Part shown: piece after piece, positions 26,094-32,987 of the stretch
Layout of the letters: every line of letters begins with the position of its first letter
Position numbering within the stretch: the first letter of the stretch is position 1
Assembly: GCF_010894455.1 (NCBI RefSeq)
Contig: NZ_JAAIXY010000022.1
Coordinates: forward strand, 124,001 to 188,000
DNA: 64,000 nt
Source of the DNA: Myxococcus eversor
GTDB taxonomy: Bacteria > Myxococcota > Myxococcia > Myxococcales > Myxococcaceae
Direction of reading: 5' to 3'
Made by a program: the position numbers and the translations under genes
Notes under the pieces: model-generated
The model's database searches: none
What the model was told of the DNA's origin: nothing
The model's input: only the letters and a program-made list of their open reading frames with translations

Positions 26094-26471
26094 ATGCCGA
26101 CGACACGCGAACAGCTCAGGCGGATGGTGGCGGAGCGAAAACCTCCGTCCCGCGGCTTCGCCTGGGGGGAGCTGATGGGGGCCCTGGAGCAGATGGAGGT
26201 CGGCCCCCTGGAGGACGCCGACGTGGGAGTGCTGGTGGAGCTGCTGGCGCAGCGAGGCCGTGTCCCCTTGAGAGGACAACCGCCCGTCCCCCACTCCATG
26301 CCCCCCGAGGAGCTGGTGCAGTCGCGAGCGCTGAAGATTCTCGCGCAGGCGGGACGGCTCGCCCTCATCCGAGAGGACCTGGTGCGACTGGAGCGCGAGC
26401 CCTCCGCTCCCGCGCTGCGGGAGCTGGCCCGACAACTCCTCAGTCGATTGGAGAGCGAGGAGGAGGCGTAG
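26094..26471 (+). CDS. Small helical protein of unknown function
   Basis: The product is 125 residues, beginning 8 nt after the preceding stop with TAGGAG 5 nt before the ATG. It has no signal or membrane segment. It is all-helical, with charged and leucine-rich helices (WGELMGALEQMEVGPLEDAD, LRELARQLLSRLESEEEA) suggesting a HEAT-like or docking module. Position makes it the third gene of the CHAT/transglutaminase unit. Its last 32 nt overlap the end of a convergent hydroxylase-like gene. It is not a known family to me; a substrate or adaptor of the CHAT protein is one idea. Confidence 0.65.
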   Translation: MPTTREQLRRMVAERKPPSRGFAWGELMGALEQMEVGPLEDADVGVLVELLAQRGRVPLRGQPPVPHSMPPEELVQSRALKILAQAGRLALIREDLVRLEREPSAPALRELARQLLSRLESEEEA

Positions 26472-27339
26472 GCTCGCGGGACTCCGGCCGGGGTGTCCAC
26501 GACACGTTGGGCTCGGGCGCGGCGAAGGACTCGAAGACAATCGCTGCGCCGCCCTCTGGCGAGCGATGCGAGAACCACCACCCCACGGGAAGCAGCAGCA
26601 GCTCACCGGGCGACAGCTCCACCTCCAGGCGCGGCACGCCGTCCGGCACCGAGGTGGCGCCCAGCACGCGATGCAACGCATGGGCGGGCACGAGTTGGAG
26701 CCCGCGGTGCCCTCGCACCTGACACACCAGGGTGTTGCGGCGCGAGGGCCGCAGGGGCACCTCCGCGCCCGGCTCGTCCCACCACAGGCCCGCGGGGGCC
26801 TCCGCCGTCACCAGGCCCGGGGGCGCAATCACCGAGATGCGCGACAGCTCGCTGGAGCCCGGAGGCACGACGAAGGCGCCGGGTGCCTCGCTCGTGGCGT
26901 TGGCTCCGCTCGCGAGCGTGGCCAGCCGCGAACCCATGTCCTCCGAGACCGCGTCCATGAGCACCGTGGCAGGGGCCAGCACGGGGAGGTTCTGGAAGTA
27001 GTAGCGCTCGAAGAAGTCCTCGGGCGACAAGGCGTCGTGGCGTGCGACGTGCGTCGGGCCCGCCGACTGGCGATGGAGGTCGGCGTAGAGGTCCAGCAGC
27101 CCCTCCAGCTTGCGCTGCATCGCGACGGCGCGCGCGGCGCCCAGGTAGCAGGGGTCCTCGGCCTCGGCCCGCACGGCCGCGCGAGCGAGCGACGCGTCGA
27201 CGCCCGAGCGCTCCAGGACAGCCACGAGGTCGTCATGCTCCGCGCCGCGCAGCAGGTTCTCCACCACCCAGCGCCGCCACTCCGGCGCCAGCGAGCCCGT
27301 CGTTCGCGCTCCAGGAGCGCGCGTGTCCGCATCCGTCAT
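26440..27339 (-). CDS. JmjC/cupin_8-like paralogue lacking all iron ligands
   Basis: The product is 299 residues, with its ATG overlapping the upstream gene's stop by 4 nt. The N-terminal helical domain (EWRRWVVENLLRG) and the motif PEDFFERYYFQNLPVL match its two neighbours. At the position of their iron motif LHHD it reads LRPS (Arg197, Ser199). At the distal His (GWWH) it reads GWWF (Phe256). The 2-oxoglutarate-contact segment GRKRF is changed to GHRGL. The fold seems intact (LSPGELLLLPVGWW), so this is probably a non-catalytic partner or peptide-binding subunit instead of simple decay. Confidence 0.78.
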   Translation of the reverse strand: MTDADTRAPGARTTGSLAPEWRRWVVENLLRGAEHDDLVAVLERSGVDASLARAAVRAEAEDPCYLGAARAVAMQRKLEGLLDLYADLHRQSAGPTHVARHDALSPEDFFERYYFQNLPVLAPATVLMDAVSEDMGSRLATLASGANATSEAPGAFVVPPGSSELSRISVIAPPGLVTAEAPAGLWWDEPGAEVPLRPSRRNTLVCQVRGHRGLQLVPAHALHRVLGATSVPDGVPRLEVELSPGELLLLPVGWWFSHRSPEGGAAIVFESFAAPEPNVSWTPRPESREPTPPPRSPID

Positions 27340-28391
27340 CGGTGGACCTTCTCTGGCCTGGGGCCAATCCAATAGTCGCGCCACTCCACGTTGCGCTCCG
27401 GCCGGTCGAAGCTGACGAACGTCACCGACAGGCTCACGTCGAGCGCCTGCACCGCGTGCCACCACCCCACCGGAATCAGCAGCGCGTCACCCGGCCCCAC
27501 CACGCAGGAGTGCAGCGTGACGCGCGCGAAGTCCGGGAAGCGGCCCAGGTCCGGCGCGAGGATGTCCACCGCGCTGTAGAGGCCCCTGTCGTTGTAGAGC
27601 CGAGGCGTCTCGCAGGGCGGCGCCAACCAGAAGCGCTTGCGGCCCAGCACCTGGCAGAAGAGGACGTTGAGGTGGTCGTGGTGGAGGTTCGACACCGTCC
27701 CCGCGGGGCCGAACCACAGGTGCACGCTGTCCGGGGCGCTCAGGTCCGGATGGATGAAGCCCCTGGGTGGAGTCAGGTCGTCGAGCAACGGACGGAACGC
27801 GGCGCGCAGCAACAGGCTGTTGCGTGCCACCAGGTACACGTCGTCCGACACACCCGTGTCGCGCACGTGGGACACCAGCTCGCGCAGGGGCAGCGTCCGG
27901 CGCAGGCGCTCCGCATGGAAGTCCGGGTCCGGCTCCGCGTCGCGGCCCGCCATGACCTCCACCTCCTCGTCACCGAAGCGCTCGGCCAGCCACTCCGGAC
28001 TCCAGCGCGTCAGCGCCGGCCAGTCGTCCAGCAATCCCTCCAGGATGACGGGCTGGTTGGTGACGTAATAGCGCTCGAAGAAGTCCTTGGGGGCCAGGTG
28101 GCGTTGTCGCTCCACGCCGACTGGAGGGGTGCCAGGGTGGCGCTGGGCATGGAGTCGGGCCCGCGTCTCCAGCAGCCCCTCCAGCTCCCGGCGCCGGAAA
28201 TGGGCCTGTTGGCCGTGACGCACCGCGGGGTGCGAGGCCACGGCGTCCACCGCTTCACGCGCCTGTGGTTCGGACAGGCCACGGGCCTGGAGCGCCTGGA
28301 CGAGCCGTGAGGGGTCCACGCCCGCGGTCAAGTTTTCAGCGAGCCAGGAACGCACCGGGGGCGGCAGGCTCTCGCGCTCGTCAGGAGTCAT
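27336..28391 (-). CDS. JmjC/cupin_8 Fe(II)/2-oxoglutarate hydroxylase
   Basis: The product is 351 residues from the ATG at 28391. A helical N-terminal domain (VRSWLAENLTAGVDPSRLVQ) precedes the cupin_8/JmjC fold. DFFERYYVTNQPVILEGL and WSPEWLAERFGDEEVEVM are family blocks. The iron triad is His237-x-Asp239 in NLHHDHLNVLF and His312 in VGWWHAVQALDVS. Lys252 in GRKRFWLAP is the likely 2-oxoglutarate contact. Such enzymes hydroxylate protein or peptide side chains (Asn, Asp, His, Arg, Lys). A divergent small Pro/Asn-rich peptide gene starts 57 nt away, and a degenerate paralogue follows by a 4-nt overlap. The ribosome-binding site is weak. Confidence 0.9.
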   Translation of the reverse strand: MTPDERESLPPPVRSWLAENLTAGVDPSRLVQALQARGLSEPQAREAVDAVASHPAVRHGQQAHFRRRELEGLLETRARLHAQRHPGTPPVGVERQRHLAPKDFFERYYVTNQPVILEGLLDDWPALTRWSPEWLAERFGDEEVEVMAGRDAEPDPDFHAERLRRTLPLRELVSHVRDTGVSDDVYLVARNSLLLRAAFRPLLDDLTPPRGFIHPDLSAPDSVHLWFGPAGTVSNLHHDHLNVLFCQVLGRKRFWLAPPCETPRLYNDRGLYSAVDILAPDLGRFPDFARVTLHSCVVGPGDALLIPVGWWHAVQALDVSLSVTFVSFDRPERNVEWRDYWIGPRPEKVHR

Positions 28392-28448
28392 GGTTCGCGC
28401 GGTGCGATATACCACTCGGGTAGGCCACACCGTTGCATTGGGGACCGC

Positions 28449-28616
28449 ATGACGACTTCAAAGGATCCTGCTCCAAAAATCGTCCCGAACCCGCCACCCA
28501 ACCCGGCCACGCGGATAGCGCCGCGCATCGTCCCCAACCCGGGAGGTCATTCCGCGCCGCCCGAGGAGCGCGCCGTTCCCACCCCGCCGCCCACCACGCC
28601 GCCGCTGGAGAAATGA
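28449..28616 (+). CDS. Small Pro/Asn-rich peptide, candidate substrate of the flanking hydroxylases
   Basis: The frame encodes 55 residues and is not recognised as a known family. The ATG at 28449 has GGGGA about 5 nt upstream. It has 18 prolines, no hydrophobic signal and no Cys. The segment KIVPNPPPNP (10-19) is echoed by RIVPNPGG (26-33), and the tail is rich in PPPTTPP and ends PPLEK. Early codons are A/T-rich and later ones G/C-ending, as expected for a real gene. It lies alone on the plus strand between two minus-strand JmjC hydroxylase genes: 57 nt from one start and 18 nt from the other's end. A modified-peptide precursor is the attractive reading, but this is inference from position and composition. 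Confidence 0.5.
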   Translation: MTTSKDPAPKIVPNPPPNPATRIAPRIVPNPGGHSAPPEERAVPTPPPTTPPLEK

Positions 28617-28634
28617 CGGCGCGGAGCATGGGCA

Positions 28635-29642
28635 TCATCCCAGCTTCCACCACGTATTGCCCTCCGGGACGTCGAACTCCTGGAAGGTGACGGACACGCT
28701 GACGTCGAGCGCGTGCACCCAGTGCCACCACCCCGCGGGAATCAGCAGCATGTCTCCGGGCTCGACGATGACTTCGAGGACGTCCGCCTCGCGGTATGCG
28801 GGGAAGCGCGTGAGGTCGGGACGGTCGGCGTCGACCTGGCTCCACACCTCGAGGTGGCTGTAGACGTGGTGGGTGTGGAACGAGGGGATGAGTCGGAAGC
28901 GCTTGCGGCCGAAGACCTGTCCGAAGAGGACGGTGCCCAGGTCGTGATGCAGCTCCGTCCGCGTGCCCGCGGGACCCACCCAGAGCTTCACGGCGCCGGC
29001 CCGCGCCGAAGCGCGCAACAGGCCCGGTGGATAGCGCACGTCGTCGAGCAGCCCGCGCAGCTCCTCTCGCTCCAGGGCGAAGTTGCGGGCCGTGAGATAG
29101 AGGTCATTGGTGGGGCCGCCCTCCTCCAGCCTGCGGAGGAACTCGCCCAGGCGCATCACCGCGCGACAGGCATCCGGCTCCACGTCGTGGTCCGCGCGGG
29201 ACTCCCTGCCCGCCATGACCTCCACCTCCACGTCTCCGTAGCGACGTGAGAGCGCCTCTGGCCGCCAGTTCGCCATGAGAGGCCAGTCCCGCATGAAGCC
29301 CGCGAGCAGCACGGGCTCGTGCGCCAGGTAGTAGCGCTCCATCAGCGTGGGCACGGCCAGGTGTTCCTGGCGCTCCAGGCGCTGGTGGCGTCCGGAGTGA
29401 CGGTGCAGCGCGACGCGGGTGTCGAGCAGCGAGAGCATGTCCTCGTGGGGACCCATGCGACGTAGACCCGCCGCCACGGCCGGGTGCGCACGGGTGGCTT
29501 CGATTTCCGCGTGAGCGTTCGCGAGCGGCATGCCCGCCGACACCAGCGTGTCGACGAGTCGCGCCGAGGACACGCCTCGCACCACGTTCTCCGCCAGCCA
29601 TGCCCGCCACTCCGAGCCCAGGCTGGATGCCACGTTGGCCAT
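28635..29642 (-). CDS. JmjC/cupin_8 Fe(II)/2-oxoglutarate hydroxylase
   Basis: The product is 335 residues from the ATG at 29642 (GGAGG 4 nt upstream). It has the same architecture as the next two minus-strand genes: helical domain EWRAWLAENVVRGVSSARLV, block MERYYLAHEPVLLAGF, then the catalytic cupin. The iron ligands are His232-x-Asp234 in ELHHDLGTVLF and His307 in AGWWHWVHALDVS; Lys248 in GRKRFRLIP is the co-substrate contact. The block RRYGDVEVEVMAGRE is shared with its neighbour. It hydroxylates a protein or peptide target by family expectation. The small peptide gene lies just downstream of its 3' end on the opposite strand. Confidence 0.9.
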   Translation of the reverse strand: MANVASSLGSEWRAWLAENVVRGVSSARLVDTLVSAGMPLANAHAEIEATRAHPAVAAGLRRMGPHEDMLSLLDTRVALHRHSGRHQRLERQEHLAVPTLMERYYLAHEPVLLAGFMRDWPLMANWRPEALSRRYGDVEVEVMAGRESRADHDVEPDACRAVMRLGEFLRRLEEGGPTNDLYLTARNFALEREELRGLLDDVRYPPGLLRASARAGAVKLWVGPAGTRTELHHDLGTVLFGQVFGRKRFRLIPSFHTHHVYSHLEVWSQVDADRPDLTRFPAYREADVLEVIVEPGDMLLIPAGWWHWVHALDVSVSVTFQEFDVPEGNTWWKLG

Positions 29643-29862
29643 GTCCCCTCCGCTGCCCTGCGCGCCGGGCACTGTACAAGGCGCTCGGTCATCCTGGGCA
29701 GGCCAGGGGACAGACGGTTTCAGCGGGTGTGCGTTTTCTTCCGTGCGGTAGGCGGCACGAGGCCCGGGTGGCGCCTTCCCGCCTGTCCCGACGGGGGGCG
29801 ACTGCACGGGCCGCGAGTCCCGTGGGCGGACGGAGTCCTAGATTCTCCGGACGAGGCCCGCG

Positions 29863-30303
29863 ATGAAATCATCCAGCTTGAGGTTCCGGTCGTGCCTGTC
29901 GCTCGCCAGCACGGGAGGGTTGGGTGCGTTGCTCCTGCTCGTCGCTCCGGCAAGCGGGCTCGCGCAGGACGACGATGACGGCGAGGTGGCGCTCGCCCCC
30001 CAGGTCTCCTGCTACTCGGCCGCCAGCCAGGGAGGCCTCAGCGACGATTACGTGGCCACCCAGCTCTGTCGCGGCGCCCGCTCCAATGCTCCCGCGAAGT
30101 GCTTCCTGCGCGTCCAGGACGAGGGCTCATTGACCCAGGCACAGGCGCTCCAGCTCTGTCAGTTCGCGACGAACGACGATGACCCAGCGGCTTGCTACCT
30201 CCAGGCACGCAGCAAGAGCTTCGGTGACGACTCGCGCATCCTCCAGCTCTGCCAGCCTCCCGTGACGGAGTTCCTGCGCTACTGCCCTGTCTACGTGCAG
30301 TGA
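29863..30303 (+). CDS. Secreted protein with three C-x18-C repeats
   Basis: The product is 146 residues. A signal peptide (CLSLASTGGLGALLLLVAPA) is followed by an acidic linker and three repeats of about 35 residues. Each has two Cys separated by exactly 18 residues: CYSAAS...ATQLC, CFLRVQ...ALQLC and CYLQAR...ILQLC. Each repeat reads C[YF]-L/S...L...LC, suggesting disulphide-closed helical hairpins. A last Cys lies in RYCPVYVQ. It is a periplasmic or secreted protein of unknown function. Confidence 0.68.
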   Translation: MKSSSLRFRSCLSLASTGGLGALLLLVAPASGLAQDDDDGEVALAPQVSCYSAASQGGLSDDYVATQLCRGARSNAPAKCFLRVQDEGSLTQAQALQLCQFATNDDDPAACYLQARSKSFGDDSRILQLCQPPVTEFLRYCPVYVQ

Positions 30304-30453
30304 GCGTCGACCTCCTCTTTCATCGTGAGCCAGGCATCGCTCCGTGTTGGACGACGGAGCGTTGCGCGACAGCTCGTAAGCGTCGACCTCACCTTTCAGC
30401 GTGAGCCGAGGGTCGACCTGGGCGAACCATGGAACGTCGCGCGATAACTCGAA
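30303..30453. repeat. Imperfect tandem repeat, unit about 76 bp, two copies
   Basis: Copies begin at 30303 and 30379 and share AGCGTCGACCTC, then TTTCA.CGTGAGCC, and near their ends GCGCGA.A.CTCG. On the minus strand the copies resemble one short peptide (about DPRLTLKGEVDAYELSR), but the 76-bp period breaks the frame between them. It is probably a decayed duplicated gene fragment. The first copy starts at the stop codon of the secreted-protein gene. Confidence 0.5.
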
Positions 30454-30570
30454 GGTCGTGCGCGGAGCATGCGACATGGTCGAGGTGGTGTCATTCGATG
30501 GAGCACGCGAATCGTCTGACGTCCTGCCCCAAGTGGCGCACGTTGTCGCGCCCCGGGTTAGGGTGAGGCC

Positions 30571-31437
30571 ATGACGGAGCAGCCGCCCCCCGAGGAGGAC
30601 CTTCCCACGGCGCGTGAGCTGGAGCTGGGCGAGGCCAGCGCATCGCCCACGCCGCGCCTGTTGTTGGCACCCGGCAACGAGCCCCTCGCGATGCTGGCGC
30701 GCCGGGGGTTCCAGGCCACCGTCGCGCCGCTGGACCTGCCCTTCCCCGCTGACGTGAGCGGCGCGCGGGCGGAGCGGCTCGTGGAGCGATTGGGCCACTA
30801 TGCGTTCCGCCTCTTCCTGCGCGGCGCCATCCTGCGACACGGCAGCTTCACGCCCGTGGAGGCCACGCGATATCTGGAGGAGGCCGGCGCCACCGCCTTC
30901 GCCGAGGACCTGGTGTCCCTGGACCTGGCCACGCGCGAGGCGGATGGCCGATACCAACTCGTGTACCCAGCCGCGAGCTTCGGCGGCACGCTGGAGTGGT
31001 ACGTCGCGCACGAGCTGCGAGGCCGGTTCGGCTTCGACGTGGCTGCGGGCGTGAAGTTCCACGCGCCCGACGTCGGCGGAGACCTGGACGTCGTGGGCGC
31101 GGCGGAGGGACGGCTCGTCTATCTGGAGATGAAGTCCTCGCCACCCAAGCACCTTGCGCCAGATGAAGTAGGAGCCTTCTTCCGGCGCGTGCGTGCGCTG
31201 CGTCCGCACGTGGCGGTCTTCGTGATGGATACGGCACTGCGGCTGTCCGACAAGGTGTTGCCGCTGCTCCAGGCGGAGCTGAGCACTCAGCCCCCTCCCC
31301 CTCCGCGCCGCATCGTCCGAGAGGTGTGGGCGCTGACGCCCCATCTCTATGTAGTCAACGCGCGACAGGACCTGATGGGCAACATCGGCCTCGCGCTCGC
31401 GGAGGGATTCCGGGCGCTCTCTCCTCCCGCACCGTGA
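30571..31437 (+). CDS. PD-(D/E)XK nuclease-like protein of unknown function
   Basis: The product is 288 residues with no signal peptide. After a helical region (VERLGHYAFRLFLRGAILRH) comes a core resembling the restriction-endonuclease fold: Glu143 in GTLEWYVAHELRGRFGFDVA, Asp171/Asp173 in VGGDLDVVGAAEG, and Glu186-Met-Lys188 in LVYLEMKSS. This gives the E...D...ExK arrangement of active PD-(D/E)XK enzymes. The following segment (VGAFFRRVRALRPHVAVFVM) fits the next helix and strand. DNA cleavage is not shown; Card1/Can-type or restriction-like roles cannot be chosen between. No neighbouring methylase or effector partner is seen. Confidence 0.6.
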   Translation: MTEQPPPEEDLPTARELELGEASASPTPRLLLAPGNEPLAMLARRGFQATVAPLDLPFPADVSGARAERLVERLGHYAFRLFLRGAILRHGSFTPVEATRYLEEAGATAFAEDLVSLDLATREADGRYQLVYPAASFGGTLEWYVAHELRGRFGFDVAAGVKFHAPDVGGDLDVVGAAEGRLVYLEMKSSPPKHLAPDEVGAFFRRVRALRPHVAVFVMDTALRLSDKVLPLLQAELSTQPPPPPRRIVREVWALTPHLYVVNARQDLMGNIGLALAEGFRALSPPAP

Positions 31438-31673
31438 GCCCGCAGGCGCCGACAACCCACGAGCCGCGCGCCGCGACAACGACAGTGTGTCTTTGAGGAA
31501 CACAATTGCGTCCCGCGATGACGCCGTGAAGTTCCAGACGACACACGGGCGCGGAGCACCCGCGAATTCGTCGCCGCTGAACATGAAGGTCGATAGGGCA
31601 GTGGCCAACCTGCTCGCGAGAAGGCTCGAGCAGGCGATGTCTCATCCGCCCAGCCTTCACGACCGGATTGTCT

Positions 31674-32891
31674 GTGAACCACACCCCCAGGACCTTGAAG
31701 GGCTTCATTCTCGCATTCGTCGCGAGCAGCGCATTGGTCGTCGGCTGCGGAGAGCAGCCCGCACAGACACAGGAGATTGTCGACAATCTGATACAGGCCG
31801 GTTTCCCGGCCAATGACATCCAGGTCGCGGGAGAGACCGTCTATGTCGGCAGGGACGCGGAGGTCAGCCTGGAGGCCTCTCGCGAGATGCTGGAGGCCCC
31901 CACCTCCGAGGAGCAATACCGCACGACCAACCTCGTCGGCCCGGCAGTGACGAAGATCTGCGTCAATGGCGCTGCCTTCACCGGGGTGTTCAGCACGGCC
32001 CTCAACCTGGCCATCCAGAACTACTCGGAGCGGTCGCTCCGATTCTCGATGGCGCGCACGCCGAGCACCGGCTGCAGCTTCACCATCAACGCCAACATCG
32101 ACCCGAACATGAACGGCGGCGTGGCGGGATTCCCCGCCAATGGCCTGCCGTTCGGGTCCATCACCATTGGCGGCCTGCTCAGCCAGTACGGCGTCGACGT
32201 CATCGAGCATGTCATCACTCACGAGCTCGGCCACACCATCGGCTTCCGTCACTCGGACTACTACAACCGCACCATCAGCTGCGGCACTGGCGGTAACGAG
32301 GGCACCGCGGGCGTCGGTGCCATCCACATTCCCGGCACGCCGACCAACGCGGTGGTCGGGGGTTCGATCATGAATGCATGCTTCCGCTCGTCGGAGACCG
32401 GAGAGTTCACGGGCAGCGATGTCACCGCGCTGCTCGCGATGTATCCCCGGAGCGGAGCGACCCTGGCCTTCCGTACCGCCACGGGCCACTTCCTGGTCGC
32501 GGAGAACGGCGGCGGCTCGTTCGTGGGCGCTGACCGTCTGGCCATCAGCACCTGGGAGAGCTTCGGCTACGTCGACTTGAACGGCGGCGAGTTGCTCAAC
32601 AATGACCTCATCAACCTGCGCGCCTTCAACGGCCAGTTCGTCACGGCCGAAAACGGTGGCGGCGGTGTGGTCAACGCCAACCGCCCCGTCGCCCAGGGCT
32701 GGGAGTCCTTCCGCCTCGTCAACATCGAAGGGCGGAGCCGCTTCCAGACCGGAGACCGCGTGGCCCTGCAAGCCTCCAATGGACAATACGTGGTGGCCGA
32801 GAACGGCGGCGGCGGCGGTTACTCGGGCGCGGTGAACGCCGACCGCCCCGCGGTCGGCGCTTGGGAGACGTTCGTCCTCTTCATGCAGTGA
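31674..32891 (+). CDS. Lipoprotein zinc metalloprotease (M57-like) with beta-trefoil-like repeats
   Basis: The product is 405 residues, with the start taken as the GTG at 31674. The signal FILAFVASSALVVGC predicts lipidation at Cys25. The zinc site is HVITHELGHTIGFRH: His183, Glu184, His187, His193, as in HExxHxxGxxH dual-action (M57-type) peptidases. A SIMNACF segment downstream provides the Met-turn-like residue. The last 130 residues hold three repeats, ATGHFLVAENGGG, FNGQFVTAENGGG and SNGQYVVAENGGG, each followed by a W-E-S/T-F motif. These resemble fascin/actin-crosslinking beta-trefoil lobes and are probably a binding module. The enzyme is likely secreted or on the cell surface. Confidence 0.82.
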   Translation: MNHTPRTLKGFILAFVASSALVVGCGEQPAQTQEIVDNLIQAGFPANDIQVAGETVYVGRDAEVSLEASREMLEAPTSEEQYRTTNLVGPAVTKICVNGAAFTGVFSTALNLAIQNYSERSLRFSMARTPSTGCSFTINANIDPNMNGGVAGFPANGLPFGSITIGGLLSQYGVDVIEHVITHELGHTIGFRHSDYYNRTISCGTGGNEGTAGVGAIHIPGTPTNAVVGGSIMNACFRSSETGEFTGSDVTALLAMYPRSGATLAFRTATGHFLVAENGGGSFVGADRLAISTWESFGYVDLNGGELLNNDLINLRAFNGQFVTAENGGGGVVNANRPVAQGWESFRLVNIEGRSRFQTGDRVALQASNGQYVVAENGGGGGYSGAVNADRPAVGAWETFVLFMQ

Positions 32892-32930
32892 CGTCTCCGC
32901 ACGGCGCTGGCCTCAACCATGTCTTGATGT

Positions 32931-32954
32931 CCCAGATGGATGGCTCCATCTGGG
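32931..32954. terminator. Bidirectional hairpin between convergent genes
   Basis: CCCAGATGGA/TCCATCTGGG is a perfect 10-bp stem with a TGGC loop between the metalloprotease gene and the convergent regulator gene. Confidence 0.65.
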
Positions 32955-32987
32955 CATTGCCACCTCGACGGACAGCACTGTTCGCGG

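Noticed and set aside
30127..30500. Minus-strand frame with peptide-like text (PRLTLKGEVDAYELSR)
   Set aside because: It is interrupted by the 76-bp repeat period and runs antisense into the Cys-repeat gene, so it was treated as a repeat remnant and not as a gene.
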